From Escallonia rubra (Eukaryota; Streptophyta; Magnoliopsida; Escalloniales; Escalloniaceae): a DNA stretch of 64,000 bases. Below, one piece after another: positions 1 through 11,493 of this stretch. The translations under genes and the position numbers were made by a program. The notes beneath the pieces were generated by a model that did not search any database, was not told where the DNA came from, and saw only the letters and a list, made by a program, of their open reading frames with translations. The stretch is taken from positions 1 to 64,000 of the forward strand of contig JAVXUO010001054.1 of the NCBI GenBank assembly GCA_033065855.1, written 5' to 3'. Each line of letters opens with the position of its first letter. Positions within the stretch are counted from its first letter, which is position 1.

Positions 1-520
1 CCCTCATTGGATACTCCTCTCTGAATCACACAATTACGATGAAACTCAAAATCTATTACATCTTCAACAATAATTGTTTCTCTTTATTTCATTCTACTAG
101 TTGCTATTCTGAATTAGTATGCCTTAGTGAGCTCTTTATAATACACTACCCTTCTTCACAAATAGACATCATAATAAGGGCAGTGTATGCTTTTTGTGTG
201 AAGGATAGTGATTTTGAGGGTCATACATAGAAATTAATGAGGGTAGTGCATACCTTATGGGTGTGAGTCACAGCTGTGTCTGTCTAAGAGTATTAAACAG
301 GATTCATAGACACATTAAAGAAGTATAGCTATGTCAAATTGCTATTGGACTAGTCTGAAGCAGACATTTCACCATGCTTCCTAGGTGCTACTGCTTTCTT
401 ATTTCTTGTAGCTATCCCAGATTAACTTATGGTATAAATCTTTTGATGGGATAATGATAACTCATAACAAAGTACCTTTTTTAAATGCAACCTTGTTCTT
501 TATCCTTTATCTGCTTGCAG
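1..520. other. Intron of the pPLA-I gene, left edge
   Basis: No coding exon is visible. The stretch ends in the acceptor ctgcttgcag at 511-520, so it is taken as intron, or intron plus unseen exon beyond the edge. A short motif like cactacccttc recurs in inverted orientation around 147-245, without clear element structure. Confidence 0.6.
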
Positions 521-3500
521 CACAGTGCAGATCAATTCGAGAGGTTGTTGAAAGAGTTGTGTGCTGATGAGGATGGAGACCTCCTAATAGAGTCTGCAGT
601 GAAAAGCATTCCCAAGGTTTTTGTAGTATCGACATTGGTCAGCGTGATGCCAGCTCAGCCTTTTATATTCCGCAATTATCAGGTTAAATAAAAAGAATTA
701 TTTATTGTTAGGCACAGACGCGTTCTACGTAGTACACATAGCTTTAGTTTTGTTTTCTTTTTCTTGCAACTAGTGTTTGATATCTTCAATTAATATTTCA
801 TGACTTGCTGTATATTCTTTTGTACATTCAGTATCCCGCTGGAACATCCGAGATACGTGGTGCAACTTCTGAAAGTTCGGCAAGTGGGCTAGGATCAACC
901 ACTACGGGTTTCCAAGTAGGATACAAACGCAATGCTCAGATTGGAAGTTGTAAGCATCACATATGGCAAGCTATAAGAGCATCATCAGCAGCTCCATACT
1001 ATCTTGATGATTTCTCTAATGGTATTCTGTCCTTGTTGCTTTTTGAATGTTTTTTCTTAACATCTGATATATTGTATGGAGTTTCTACTATCATTTACTC
1101 CTTCAACAATCCAATCCTTTCTTATTTTTCAGGTATATATCGCTGGCAAGATGGTGCTATTGTAGCCAATAATCCTACTATGTTTGCAATACGAGAAGCA
1201 CAACTTCTGTGGCCAGATGCCAAGGTCGACTGTTTAGTTTCAATTGGATGTGGCTCTGTTCCTACCAAGGTATTAACTCTTGTTTATGTCTAGAGAAGTT
1301 CCAAAGGTAGTTGGTGGCTTTTCTGATAACTGGAGATTGCCATAAGTTTCAATCTTGACCTTGTAATTGTTTTCACGTTTTGCGGGTGCTTTTTAGAATT
1401 AATAAAGACACCAAAAAGGGGGAGAGAGAGTGACAGACAGAAAAGGGCACACATTATTACATATGCAAATTAATGTGCTTATTGACATGGAATCTCTTTT
1501 TCATAACTATTCTTAGCCACTGTTGTACAATAAACAAAGACCTGATTGTGAAACTCTGGATGTAGTCCTACTTGTCAGGACACATGTGAATTAAAAGTAT
1601 GCCTATGAGTGCCTAAGAGCCAGTGACTAGTCTATTTTAAGTTAAAATTATGACAATACCCCCTCAACTATTGACCTGTGGCAACTCAGTCCCTATTTTA
1701 TTTTGCCCGACAAGTAAACCTTTCAAGTCACGAAACCGAGACATTGGCCCCCTCCATTAATCTGCCGTTGGAAAAATGGATGGTAAACTGCCATGTGCCA
1801 CTTTTATGCATTTTTTGGGCAAGAGTGCCCACCTTTATGGACTTCCATCCTTTTAACGCCTAGACCAGATATATTCCACTAAACAATCTTGCTGTAGCTA
1901 GATCTTCAGCAACTTTGTTGCACCATTAAACATATAAAACATTCGTTACTAATGCACTATTGATCTCCTCTTTCAATCTTCACACGACATGCCATATTCA
2001 CAGATATTGATGGCAAAAATTTCAGTCTGTGTATTTATGCATTTGAACATGGATTCATGTTTTCTCAGTCTACCAATTCTCTTCCATAACTTCACAATTC
2101 TCCAAAAGAATTATCATTCTTGTGTATATATCGATATACTATGTGTTAGTTTTATCCCCAGCATCTTCCCACCTCTTTATTAGATTATAAATTCCCCAGA
2201 ATTATTTATTTAAGCCTTTTCACATTCCTACAAACTTATAAAAACAGATTTTTTACAAGATCCCGAAGATCATGCAGCCCAATTGCGTTACCTCTGCTTT
2301 TCTCAGTACAGATAGTCTCCCAGTTGATGAGATGAACTCTCAATTAGCATTACCTCATGGTCACCCCATAAGAAGTTACGATTGAATTTGTCATCATCCT
2401 CACAAATAGATTTTTGAATACTTTATAACACATATATGGTCACTTATACAAAACTCAAATTCGGCCCTTCAGCAATTCGTTGAGTTGAGTTCTTTCCATC
2501 AGTTACCATTTACCAAGATCATAATGAAGCAACTGGTGGCTGTGAGTTGGGATTGATACGAGTCATCTTTTCGGAGATTCGAGGAAGAGGATCTAGAGGA
2601 GTTGTCTACCAGAAAAGTTGATGAAGGTCAGAAGAATTGATAAGATTTTTTAATTTGCCAGCTAATGCAATCCAGTAATCGGTTTTGTGTTGGTATTTGG
2701 AGGAACACCAGTCTTACCTTAGAGGCAAGATTCAAGGTATTTGTCGAGGTTGAGGTTGGGGTTGCGTTGATGGAGGGAGGTTTGGTAGAGGCTCTGGCTA
2801 TGGTTGGCTGGTAGGCAGTGGATTGTGGGGCGATGGGGTAGGGGGAGAAAAGGGTTAGTAAGGTTTTTGTTTTAAAATGGCTTTAGTAAATTTGAGTGTT
2901 GCTTGACGGCAAGAGTATGTTTTCAAAATTATGTTAACCAACATCCAGTGAGTTAGTTAAAGTGCTTAACACAAGTTAAAGACCAAAGGGGTGATCTTCA
3001 TGAGTCATTAGTTGAAGGTGTATTTAGTATTTTACCTTTTTATGTGTGCATAAACCTTTTGAAGACAATGCTAGAAGATTGATACTTGTGTCCCCTCCCC
3101 CCTCTCTTACTCTCTCTAGGTTGTTCAGTTAGAGGTAATGTCAAGTAGTTGTTACTGTTGGATTGACTTACAAGAAGTTAGTTTGTATCTTAGGTTCGGA
3201 AGGGTGGATGGCGGTACTTAGATACTGGGCAAGTGTTGATTGAAAGTGCATGCTCAGTTGATCGGGTGGAGGAAGCACTAAGCACATTGCTCCCAATGCT
3301 TCCTGAAATACAATATTTTCGGTTCAATCCAGGTAAATTTACTCTTTTAGTTACTCACAAGGGATACTCTTATACAATATTAATAAGCCATACAGGCATG
3401 TGATTAAACAAATTACAAATTACCTTCTTTTCACTATAGTTGTTGATGTCAGCTGCCATTGTTGACATAAGAGGCTAACTCAACGATCCTAGTAAAATTT

Positions 3501-6182
3501 TGTCCGCCGAGTCAATATAGGAAGCCGATTGTTGCGGTGATTAAATCTTTGAAGTCGTGGCGAGTTCCATCAATATCTTGAAAACAATTGCTTCATGTTG
3601 ATAGAACTTAATGGTCATGGCCACCTTAATGCTATAGGTTTCGCTCTTCTATCTTTGGCATTATATATTTGCATTTGCAGTTGATGAACGCTGTGATATG
3701 GAGCTGGATGAGACCGATCCTGCAATTTGGATGAGGTTAGAGGCTGCAACAAATGAGTATATTCAAAACAACTCCCTTGCATTCAAGGATGTCTGTGAAA
3801 GATTATTGCAGAACCAGCATGATGAGAAAACGTCGGAAAATTTTACTAAATCTCAGCAATACCTCGTTGGAAGGGGTTCCAGTGCTGGTACGATGCTGAA
3901 TACGTCCTCATTGTTTGCTGCACATTTTGTTCTCTCATATTTGATATTTCTCTAACCTCAAGTATTTTCATATTTTACAGTACAAGATGAGAATAGCCCC
4001 TCTCTAGGTTGGAGGCGTAATGTGCTACTTGTGGAAGCTTCTAATAGTCCAGATTCTGGAAGAGTTTTACACCATGCCCGGTCACTTGAGACATTCTGTG
4101 CTCGTAATGGAATACGATTATCTCTTGTTAATGGGATATCGGGAACCTTTAAGGGAGTACCAGGAACAACATTCCCAACACCATTTACGTCGCCTTTGTT
4201 CACTGGGAGCTTCCCATCCAGCCCGCTTCTATACAGTCCCGATGTTGGTTCTCAGAGGGTTGGCAGAATAGATCTAGTACCTCCTTTAAGCTTGGATGGA
4301 TTTAAATCGGCTACTTCACCACCCGAGTCCCCTTCAGCACCCAGGCAACTTTCTTTACCAGTACGATCATTGCACGAGAAATTACAGTGTTCGCCGCAGG
4401 TTGGAATCGTACATTTGGCTCTCCAAAATGACACATGTGGGTTAATATTAAGGTCTACTTTCCCACCCTCATTCTTCTTCTATTGTTCTCGTTGCTTACT
4501 GCAGTTTGTCTTAATTCTGAACTGCTAGATTTTATTTTTTTCTGTAGTTGGCAGAATGATGTATTTGTGGTTGCTGAACCTGGGGAACTTGCAGATAAGT
4601 TTCTGCAGAATGTTAAGTTTAGCTTGTTATCACTGATGCGGGGCCGACGCAGGAAGTATGCTTCAACCATTGCCAACATTTCGACTGTTTCTGATCTTGT
4701 TGCATGTAGGCCATACTTCCAAATTGGATGTGTTGTCCACCGGTATATAGGACGCCAAACGCAAGTATGCTGTATTTGTTTTGTTCTTTCTTTTACTCAA
4801 TCTCCTGTTCTTGGAGGTTACAAGCTCTGCATGACTGATGTTATATCTCTTCTGAAGGTTATGGAAGATGACCAAGAAATTGGGGCGTATATGTTTCGTA
4901 GAACAGTCCCCTCAATGCACTTAACTCCTCAAGATATCCGTTGGATGGTATGCGGTTAGATCTATCCTCGTCTATGCACTGCTTTAGAAAGGCTGAATGC
5001 TAGTATGTTTGGAATTATTAACTTGCTTGCCATGAGATTCCATCTCGTGGCACAGTATTCAAAATTCACCTGGTTCCCTGTAGATAGATATGTGGTAATT
5101 GCGTCGAGTACAGAGACAATGTTAGTCAAGTTGGGGCCAACCAAAGCTAGTAATGCCACACAACCAACAAAAAATAAGTAAGAAAAGAGAAACTGTAGAG
5201 CATACAAGTTGGTAAACTAGACTGATTCAATGTTGAGAAATTTGCACCCAGCCCAAAAACAGTGTCAGACAAGTTGGCACCGAGCAATGTTGATAGTGTC
5301 ATTAACCAACAAAAGTCAAGTACAAAGGAGATTGAATTGAATACTAGTTAAAGAAATAAATTGAATGATAAAATTCAACATCTGCCATAAAATTACGATT
5401 CTCATATATGTTGTTTTTTCGTTTACATTGTCTTTGGTTTATTTAGTAGCCGGCTGCAAATGTCTCGGCCGAGTAATTGTAGTTGTATAGAGAATTGTAA
5501 TTTTATGGTAGATGTTGAATTTTCAGTTCAGATGTATCATCTGCTCATGCGTGTCACCAGTTTAAATAGTTGCATCTCCAGTTCACTTATTAAAAGAAAT
5601 AGTGATATGTTCACGCTCCTGTTTGTGTTTTACCTTTTTGCAATTTTTCTTCTAGCTAGATCTGAGAACAATTTTGTTTTACGTCTCCGGTAACTGGTGT
5701 GACTGACATTTCCTATATCTTGATGAAACTTCTGGTAGGTTGGAGCTTGGAGGGATAGGATTATTATATGCACAGGTATATACGGGCCAACCCCAAGTTT
5801 GATCAAGGCCTTCTTAGACTCCGGTGCCAAAGCTGTGATATGCCCTTCAGCTGAACCGCAAGAGATGCTGTTGACCACATTTAATGGGTCTGGCGAGTTT
5901 AATGCTTTGGAGAACGGGAAGTTTGAGATCGGAGAGGAAGAATTAGAAGATGAAGAGGCCGTTCCCGCCAGTCCAACAAGCGACTGGGAAGATAGTGAGC
6001 CTGAGAGAGTTGGGGAGCGTTCAATGTCTTTTGACGACGATGAGGAGGAATTGTCTCAGTTTGTCTGTCAGCTGTACGATTCATTATTTCGGGGAGGTGC
6101 GAAAGCAGAAGTTGCCCTACAACATGCTCTTACCTCACATCGGAGCCTGAGGTATTCGTGCCATCTCCCCAACATACCATAG
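521..6182 (+). CDS. PLA1: Patatin-related phospholipase A, pPLA-I type (5' partial)
   Basis: C-terminal part of a patatin-like acyl hydrolase that releases fatty acids from membrane glycerolipids. Nine exons join in frame to 681 codons plus TAG: 521-682, 832-1021, 1133-1269, 3194-3332, 3681-3887, 3981-4440, 4548-4764, 4858-4947 and 5739-6182. All introns are GT-AG. Exon three encodes YRWQDGAIVANNP, which holds the DGA motif with the catalytic aspartate of the patatin dyad. The GXSXG serine must lie left of the window, as must the N-terminal leucine-rich region known for this family. Downstream blocks such as ELDETDPAIWMRLEAATNEY, HRYIGRQ and FRRTVPS match what I remember of Arabidopsis pPLA-I. 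An acidic, Ser-rich stretch (EEELEDEEAV, then DWEDSEPE) precedes the C-terminus and may be regulatory. Family call is firm; orthology to pPLA-I is inferred from memory. Confidence 0.93.
1641..3036. mobile_element. Degenerate terminal-inverted-repeat element in pPLA-I intron
   Basis: The 1.9-kb intron between exons three and four holds an insertion with imperfect inverted ends. The left end carries ATACCCCCTCAACTATTGAC. The reverse complement of the right end carries ATACACCTTCAACTAATGAC, and both are preceded by TAAAAT. The similarity runs on for roughly 35-40 bases. I see no convincing target duplication and no transposase. Such ends are common in non-autonomous Mutator-like plant elements, but the family is inferred. 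The interior is G-rich near 2700-2860 and has no credible ORF. Confidence 0.5.
5370..5523. repeat. Intronic foldback, 34-bp arms
   Basis: Arm 5370-5403 and arm 5490-5523 are reverse complements with two mismatches in 34 positions, separated by 86 bases. Pairing continues weakly into the loop. It sits in the last intron of the pPLA-I gene. It could be a small foldback transposon remnant or a small-RNA hairpin; the sequence does not decide. Confidence 0.7.
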
Positions 6183-8150
6183 CTTGTTAAAATACTGTAC
6201 ACAAGAAACACAATATAGAGAAAAATAGAAACGATAGAGAAACGAGAGGGAACAATTGAGCAAAAATTTTCATATAAATAAGAGAGAACATACGATTTTG
6301 AGGCTTACAAATCGATATATCTTGATTGGCATAATTACTGCGGAGTTCAACCGCGCAATTGTAGATTTTTCCGTCTCGAAATCTGTTATTAAACCCTATA
6401 GTTCATGTTTTCCTTTGAAATTTGTGGAGTTCTGCATCTGAATTATCCTGTAGCCTAGATTGCGCGTGAAATTTCTTGTGATGATGTTCTCTTGTCTTCT
6501 GAGGTCTCCCATTGTATAAGCAGAATAATCTCACAGTGAGGCCATAACAAAGGCTACTTGTATGTTCAGTTTTTGGGGTCATTTAAGGTACTATTGACAT
6601 CAAAATCTTATTATGATTTCTTCCCAAAATCTAGCTCACACTAAATTAGCCATACAAACGCAGTTATGGCCCAAATTCACCATTGTTATGCTATCATCAC
6701 TACGCTACAGAGTGCTCAATTCAGCTTAAAGTTGTGCATATAAAATATACTCAGAGAAAGGAAGAGAGACAAAAAGGAAGATTAGCTTATACTCCATGGC
6801 TTAGTACTAAGCATAACTTTAGACTTTTACGTGTCTGTGAAGTGATCTAAGAAAAGTTGAGCATTGCCAATGCGACCTGATGGAATGGTTCAGCTACTCC
6901 AATCAAAAAAGAAAATTCTACTAGGCAGAATGATGGAATTCATCATAAGCGTGCATGAAATCACACGAAAACCCCTATAAAAGAGAAAAGAAAGAGGGCC
7001 TGGAACCCACTATATTGAAAAAGCACTCACGTTGGTTCTTTAAAATGAAAAGGCAAAATGAACTACCCGTAAGCCTAATCATTCAGCTGGTTATTAACTG
7101 TGTTAGGTAATCTATTTCATTTGTCGCTAGAAATTGTAAAGAAAATTGTCGTGCTGGAACAGATTAGATAACGCTGAAGAAATCCTTCGCTTCCCTTGTT
7201 GAGAATAGCTAAGTTAGCTGAATAGCTGCGTTTCATAGTTAACTCACATTTTATAATTTTATAGTATGATCATAGAAACCGTATAATTGTTTAGGTTGTT
7301 TAATTTAACATAGGGAGTATATGATATAATTATCTTCCATACTAAGAAAGGTTCCTTTCAGTTCCTACTCATGCGGACAAGAAGGCCGTGATTAAGGAAA
7401 GAGTAAGCCGAGCTTACTCTGCTCTTTTGAGAGTGAAGGAGAGGTGACCCTTTACTCGCATGCCATGCATAGCGACGGTGACTCCATACGGGAAACAAAA
7501 TACTGTTAACAGAAGAGTTCATTCTATTTTATGAAATTGAGTCATTCGCTCACTCCCAGCGATTCTCCATACAAGCTACAAATATCATTCTGCTATGGGA
7601 TTTGAGTTAGAGATGGAGATTCTCTCGACAACATTTTGTTTATCACCATTATAGAGAAGTTATTTCATGAATTAAAGTTGTAGCAATGAGGACCAAGTTC
7701 CAGAATGATATTAGCAAGACGACCCTAGGACAAAATTGTCCACATGGACTGAGATTTGTTGGGTTCACCAAATTAACTTGATGCAATGATAACCCTAAGG
7801 GGTGGAAGAAATGGCAGAGGCCTTGAGGGATCAAGGTCACACGTCTGAAATCCCGTACCTACAAAAATTGCGGTTCTTACCATAAAAAAATTAAAAAAAA
7901 ATTTGATGCAGTGATTACTACCATGTGCAACATGTTTAAAAAGTTGCATGACCTCCAAAGAAGTCAACAAGGAGAGAAGGTAATAAAACTTGTAAAAATT
8001 ATTAGTACATGCTTCGATTACGAAACAAGAGATTATGATGATTGTGTCCCTATAAATTGCTCGAATCATGCAATTTCTCACGCTGTCCACTTTGAATAAA
8101 GCATGTCCACAATCAGAATATAGACCCAAGGAGATTAAAGAGGGTGCTCC
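6183..8150. other. 3' UTR of pPLA-I and intergenic DNA
   Basis: About 2 kb of AT-rich sequence after the pPLA-I stop. I see no gene, RNA or clear repeat. Open frames on the minus strand at 7649-8210 lack any recognisable domain. Confidence 0.6.
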
Positions 8151-8606
8151 ATGCTCAAAGCAATCCCCCACCTTAGAAACAGACTCAAATCCGCCACCTT
8201 TAGCTTCCAACCTATTCTAAGGATGCTGCATAAAGCTAGCACTGTAACCAGGATGATCCCTGAAAAAATGGGTGCAACGGCTCCGGTGGAGATTGGCACG
8301 CGGGGCACCGTCGGATCACTTGTTATGCAGGAAATCGAGTATTTCAGAAGGTCTGAATTAGACCGCTGCGGGAGTTCTGCCATGAAGCCTGGGAAGCATG
8401 TTTTGGAGGCTGCGCCAAGTTCTAGTGGACGATATACCTGGCCTAGTTTTGGCTTCTTGATGATGGTACGGAGACGGAGGAAGAGGAGGGGTAGCGGGCT
8501 TCTTCCGGGCATGTGCTCTGTGGTTGACGTCGCAGACAAGCATCGAATGAGCGGGATTCCCGGGTTCAATTACAGAAATCTTAAAGCTGATGTGCAAGAA
8601 ATTTGA
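8151..8606 (+). CDS. Conserved plant protein of unknown function
   Basis: A single open frame of 151 codons ending in TGA. The most protein-like part starts at an internal ATG at 8268, where the product begins MGATAPVEIGTRGTVGSLVM and continues QEIEYFRR. This short G-T-R-G-T-[VI]-G-S-L-V-M block recalls a family of small uncharacterised angiosperm proteins, so 8268 or 8253 may be the true start and the upstream codons may be 5' UTR. A basic stretch RRRRKRRG (8469-8492) could be a nuclear signal. There is no signal peptide or membrane segment. The opposite-strand frame is rejected because its product has no family-like blocks. The gene lies tail to tail with the kinase gene at 9463. No function is assigned. 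Confidence 0.6.
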   Translation: MLKAIPHLRNRLKSATFSFQPILRMLHKASTVTRMIPEKMGATAPVEIGTRGTVGSLVMQEIEYFRRSELDRCGSSAMKPGKHVLEAAPSSSGRYTWPSFGFLMMVRRRRKRRGSGLLPGMCSVVDVADKHRMSGIPGFNYRNLKADVQEI

Positions 8607-8833
8607 GGTTTAGGGAGGAGTCTCTCAAGGTTGTTGAGTAGGGCTCTTACGTTATCAAATGTTCTCCTTAGGAATGTTATCAAAGCTGGGCAGTGGATCA
8701 GACCAACACCTCGCCTTACTTCTGCATTCATGGTTGCATTGGCCATTCTTTATTGACCATTTCATGTCGTTTTGAACTGCGTTTTGCTATCTCATGGACC
8801 TCAGAGGTGCCTTTGTCATGGCGAAAAAACTAT

Positions 8834-9037
8834 CTATTCTCCCAAGCTTGACAAGCCGCGGTACCTTATAGAGTTGAACCCGACTCCGAAACTCGTCCCC
8901 GTGCTTGTTGAGTGCGTTTCTAGCTCTATCTGGTCTGGACTATTGTTCGTCTTTCTCTGTCCGTCTGCATCTCCGATCAGGGCACTGCAGATTGCTGCAA
9001 ATGATGCTGTACAGAGAAGGATCACAAACCACTTCAA
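8834..9037 (-). CDS. Possible small secreted peptide ORF
   Basis: 67-codon frame. The product starts MKWFVILLCTASFAAICSA, a good match in form to a signal peptide (basic n-region, hydrophobic core, small residues before a plausible cleavage), followed by a polar tail. I recognise no family and no cysteine pattern. It overlaps a plus-strand frame of similar length at 8772-9041 that looks less protein-like. It could be chance. Confidence 0.2.
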   Translation of the reverse strand: MKWFVILLCTASFAAICSALIGDADGQRKTNNSPDQIELETHSTSTGTSFGVGFNSIRYRGLSSLGE

Positions 9038-9462
9038 GTAGAAGAGAGTAATTTGTTCATCATTTAGCCGTAATTTCAGCTATTTACTTATGAGTTCCAT
9101 ACTGTCTTTAAATACATATACGTGCATCTACATAAATAGACTGCCATAGATGGTTACAGATCTCGTATTGAGAAGCAGATTTCTGTGTTGGAAAGCCTGC
9201 ATCTTCTATTCTCTAGATAGCGCAATCCATATGTTTAGCACTTGAATCTATTGCCGCCTCACCCACAAACTCAGTTACCGGTGAATCAACTTAGTTGTCT
9301 CAGCTTCAATACAGCGGAAAGAAGGAATTTGAGGTCCATTTCTTAAACTGCTGTGGGATCACGCTCTATCTGGCAGCAATAGTTGTTTGTGTACATAATT
9401 TAGAGCAGCAATGGAGCCTCATACTTCAAAGACAATCCTTGAGCTCGCCTGCTAATCTAATT

Positions 9463-11493
9463 TTATGTTTCTGTCGCGCTTTCCCTTTCATCGCTCTCCA
9501 TGGCTAAGTACTCGAGGGCAGTAACAACATCACTGATCAGGGGTCTGGTACTAGCTTCCTCTTGCAGACACATGGCTGCAACAGCAAGAGCTTGATAGAG
9601 ACACTTTAGAGGGTACTTCCCTTCAAGCAATGGGTCAGCCATCATCGTAAACTTTCTCCTGTCTTTAAACAGTGGTTGTGCCTACAAGATGGACATGGAC
9701 ATGAGATGCAAGATCAGTGCCTACTCTAAACCTAAGATCAGTTTACGCATGTTTACCAACTACTTCCTGTCCTAAAAACGAGTTCCTTTTGACCTTTTTC
9801 GATGAATCCATAACTGATTCGTCAAGTAATTCTTGTTTGACTTGTCTCCACTAATGCGGCGATAAATCTCTAAAAAATGGACTCCTTTTTAGGGACAAAG
9901 GAAGTACAAACAATTTATGCTAAATTGTATTGTATATGTCATATTTCACCTCGCAGACAAACTTACCCAAGTAACCAGATTTTGCTCCTCTGTTGGTCTC
10001 GTCGTATCAATAGCTCTCCGGCCAGAAATTATCTCGAGAAACACGACTCCGAAGCTGTACACATCAGACCTCGTTGTCAGCTGGCCCGTCATCGCATACT
10101 CTGGTGCACAATAGCCATACGTTCCCATCACCCTTGTAGATACATGTTCCTTGCCGTCTGTTGGACCTAGCTTAGCAAGTCCAAAATCCGAGAGCTTGGG
10201 GTTGAATTCGTCGTCCAACAGTATGTTAGATGCCTTGAAGTCACGGTAGATAATCGGAGGCTGGGCAGTATCATGCAGGTACTCGAGACCTTCTGCTGCT
10301 CCTTTGGCAATTTTCATCCTGGTGTACCAATCCAGAGGCTTCTTATCTGGACGCATATCTGTGGGCACAGAAACTATCAGTACTTGTAGAAGCCATTCAG
10401 ATTCTCTTCTTCTGAACAGACCTATATGCTGGGGTTGAAATCTCTTTCTTTCCTACAAATTTTTGAGTTAAAGCCATACCGAGCAGACGATCTTCCAATG
10501 ATCCGTTGGACATGTATTCGTATACTAAAATCCTTTGGCGGCCATCAGCACAATATCCGAGCAGGTTGACAAGGTTACGGTGGTGAACAAGACTTAATGT
10601 CAGAACCTCTGCGAGGAACTCTCGATTTCCTTGCGCTCCATTCCTGTCAAGCTGTTTCACAGCCACGGTCTGAAGGGGGGCGTAAATCATGGTTAGAGAC
10701 TACTAGCAACACTATGATACACGCAAGCGCATGGAGAGAAGGGAAAGAAAAGAGAAACCTTATTCGTGCGCCCAATGTGTCCTCTGTACACCCGTCCGAA
10801 TCCTCCCTCGCCTACCAGTAGCTCAGGGTTGAAGTTGTCAGTCGCAGCAGCCAGGTCGCGGAAGGTGAAAACCTCGGCAGCCACTTTAACATTTCCATAT
10901 CTGAGTATGTCTTCAGCTAGCATCCTCTGCTTGCTGCTACCTGGACACCAAACCCAAAAAACAGAGAGGAAACAAGAACCCTTGGCAACTCAATATATCA
11001 GTACCTCTGCACCCAAAAGGAGGGTGGATGATGAATCTGTCTGTCTACAGATTGGTCTTGGTAACCTTTTTTTTCTTAATTTTGTTGGATGTGTGAGCGA
11101 TTGTGCACCAAATAAGGTCCTTTATGATGCAACTCATATGCAAGTTTCATCAATGGAAAGAAGAAACATATAATTCTCATCTGTAACAACTAGCCACCCC
11201 AAGATTCTCCAATGTGCACAAAACGTGACCAGATGAATAGAAAATTCAGAAGGGAAAGCAAAAAATTATGATCTTGGAAGTCGAGATATGCTGCACAAAA
11301 AGATGCACGCAGCAATGAAAAATGAAAACCAACCTGATTTCATCGAAATACTTCTGACGATGGCGGCCAACGCCTCTGCGTCGTCATGTTTGTTGGTGGC
11401 CTTCGTATCCCCCAAACAACTCTTTGAAGATAACAGCGCTGACTTCTTCATTGAATTGAAACGCCTAGCCCTGCAACATGCGAAAAAGCTCAT
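9463..11493 (-). CDS. PBS1-like receptor-like cytoplasmic kinase (RLCK VII)
   Basis: Serine/threonine kinase of the PBL group, which relays signals from surface receptors at the plasma membrane. Five exons, read right to left: 11334-11493, 10759-10940, 10480-10669, 9967-10358 and 9463-9681; 380 aa, stop TAA. All introns are GT-AG. Visible motifs: glycine loop [11 protein letters not shown], VAIb-type lysine AVKQL, catalytic loop [42 protein letters not shown], and [20 protein letters not shown]. The HRD histidine-arginine site reads IYRDFK, as is usual in RLCK VII, so it remains an RD kinase. The N-terminus MSFFACC has no glycine at position 2 for myristoylation, but the adjacent cysteines could be palmitoylated. 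[20 protein letters not shown] is typical of PBL proteins. Nearest named members may be PBL23-like, which is uncertain. Confidence 0.93.
9763..9904. mobile_element. Stowaway-like MITE in kinase intron 4
   Basis: 142 bp between two TA dinucleotides (9761-9762 and 9905-9906). The left end reads CTTCCTGTCCTAAAAACGAG. The reverse complement of the right end reads CTTCCTTTGTCCCTAAAAAG. TA duplication, small size and CTTCC-GTCC ends fit Stowaway (Tc1/Mariner) MITEs. It lies inside the last intron of the PBL kinase, oriented without effect on the exons. Confidence 0.75.

Noticed and set aside
7773-8569. Minus-strand frames of about 145 codons opposite the small plus-strand gene
   Set aside because: No family-like blocks; the plus strand has the conserved-looking protein, so these are antisense shadows.
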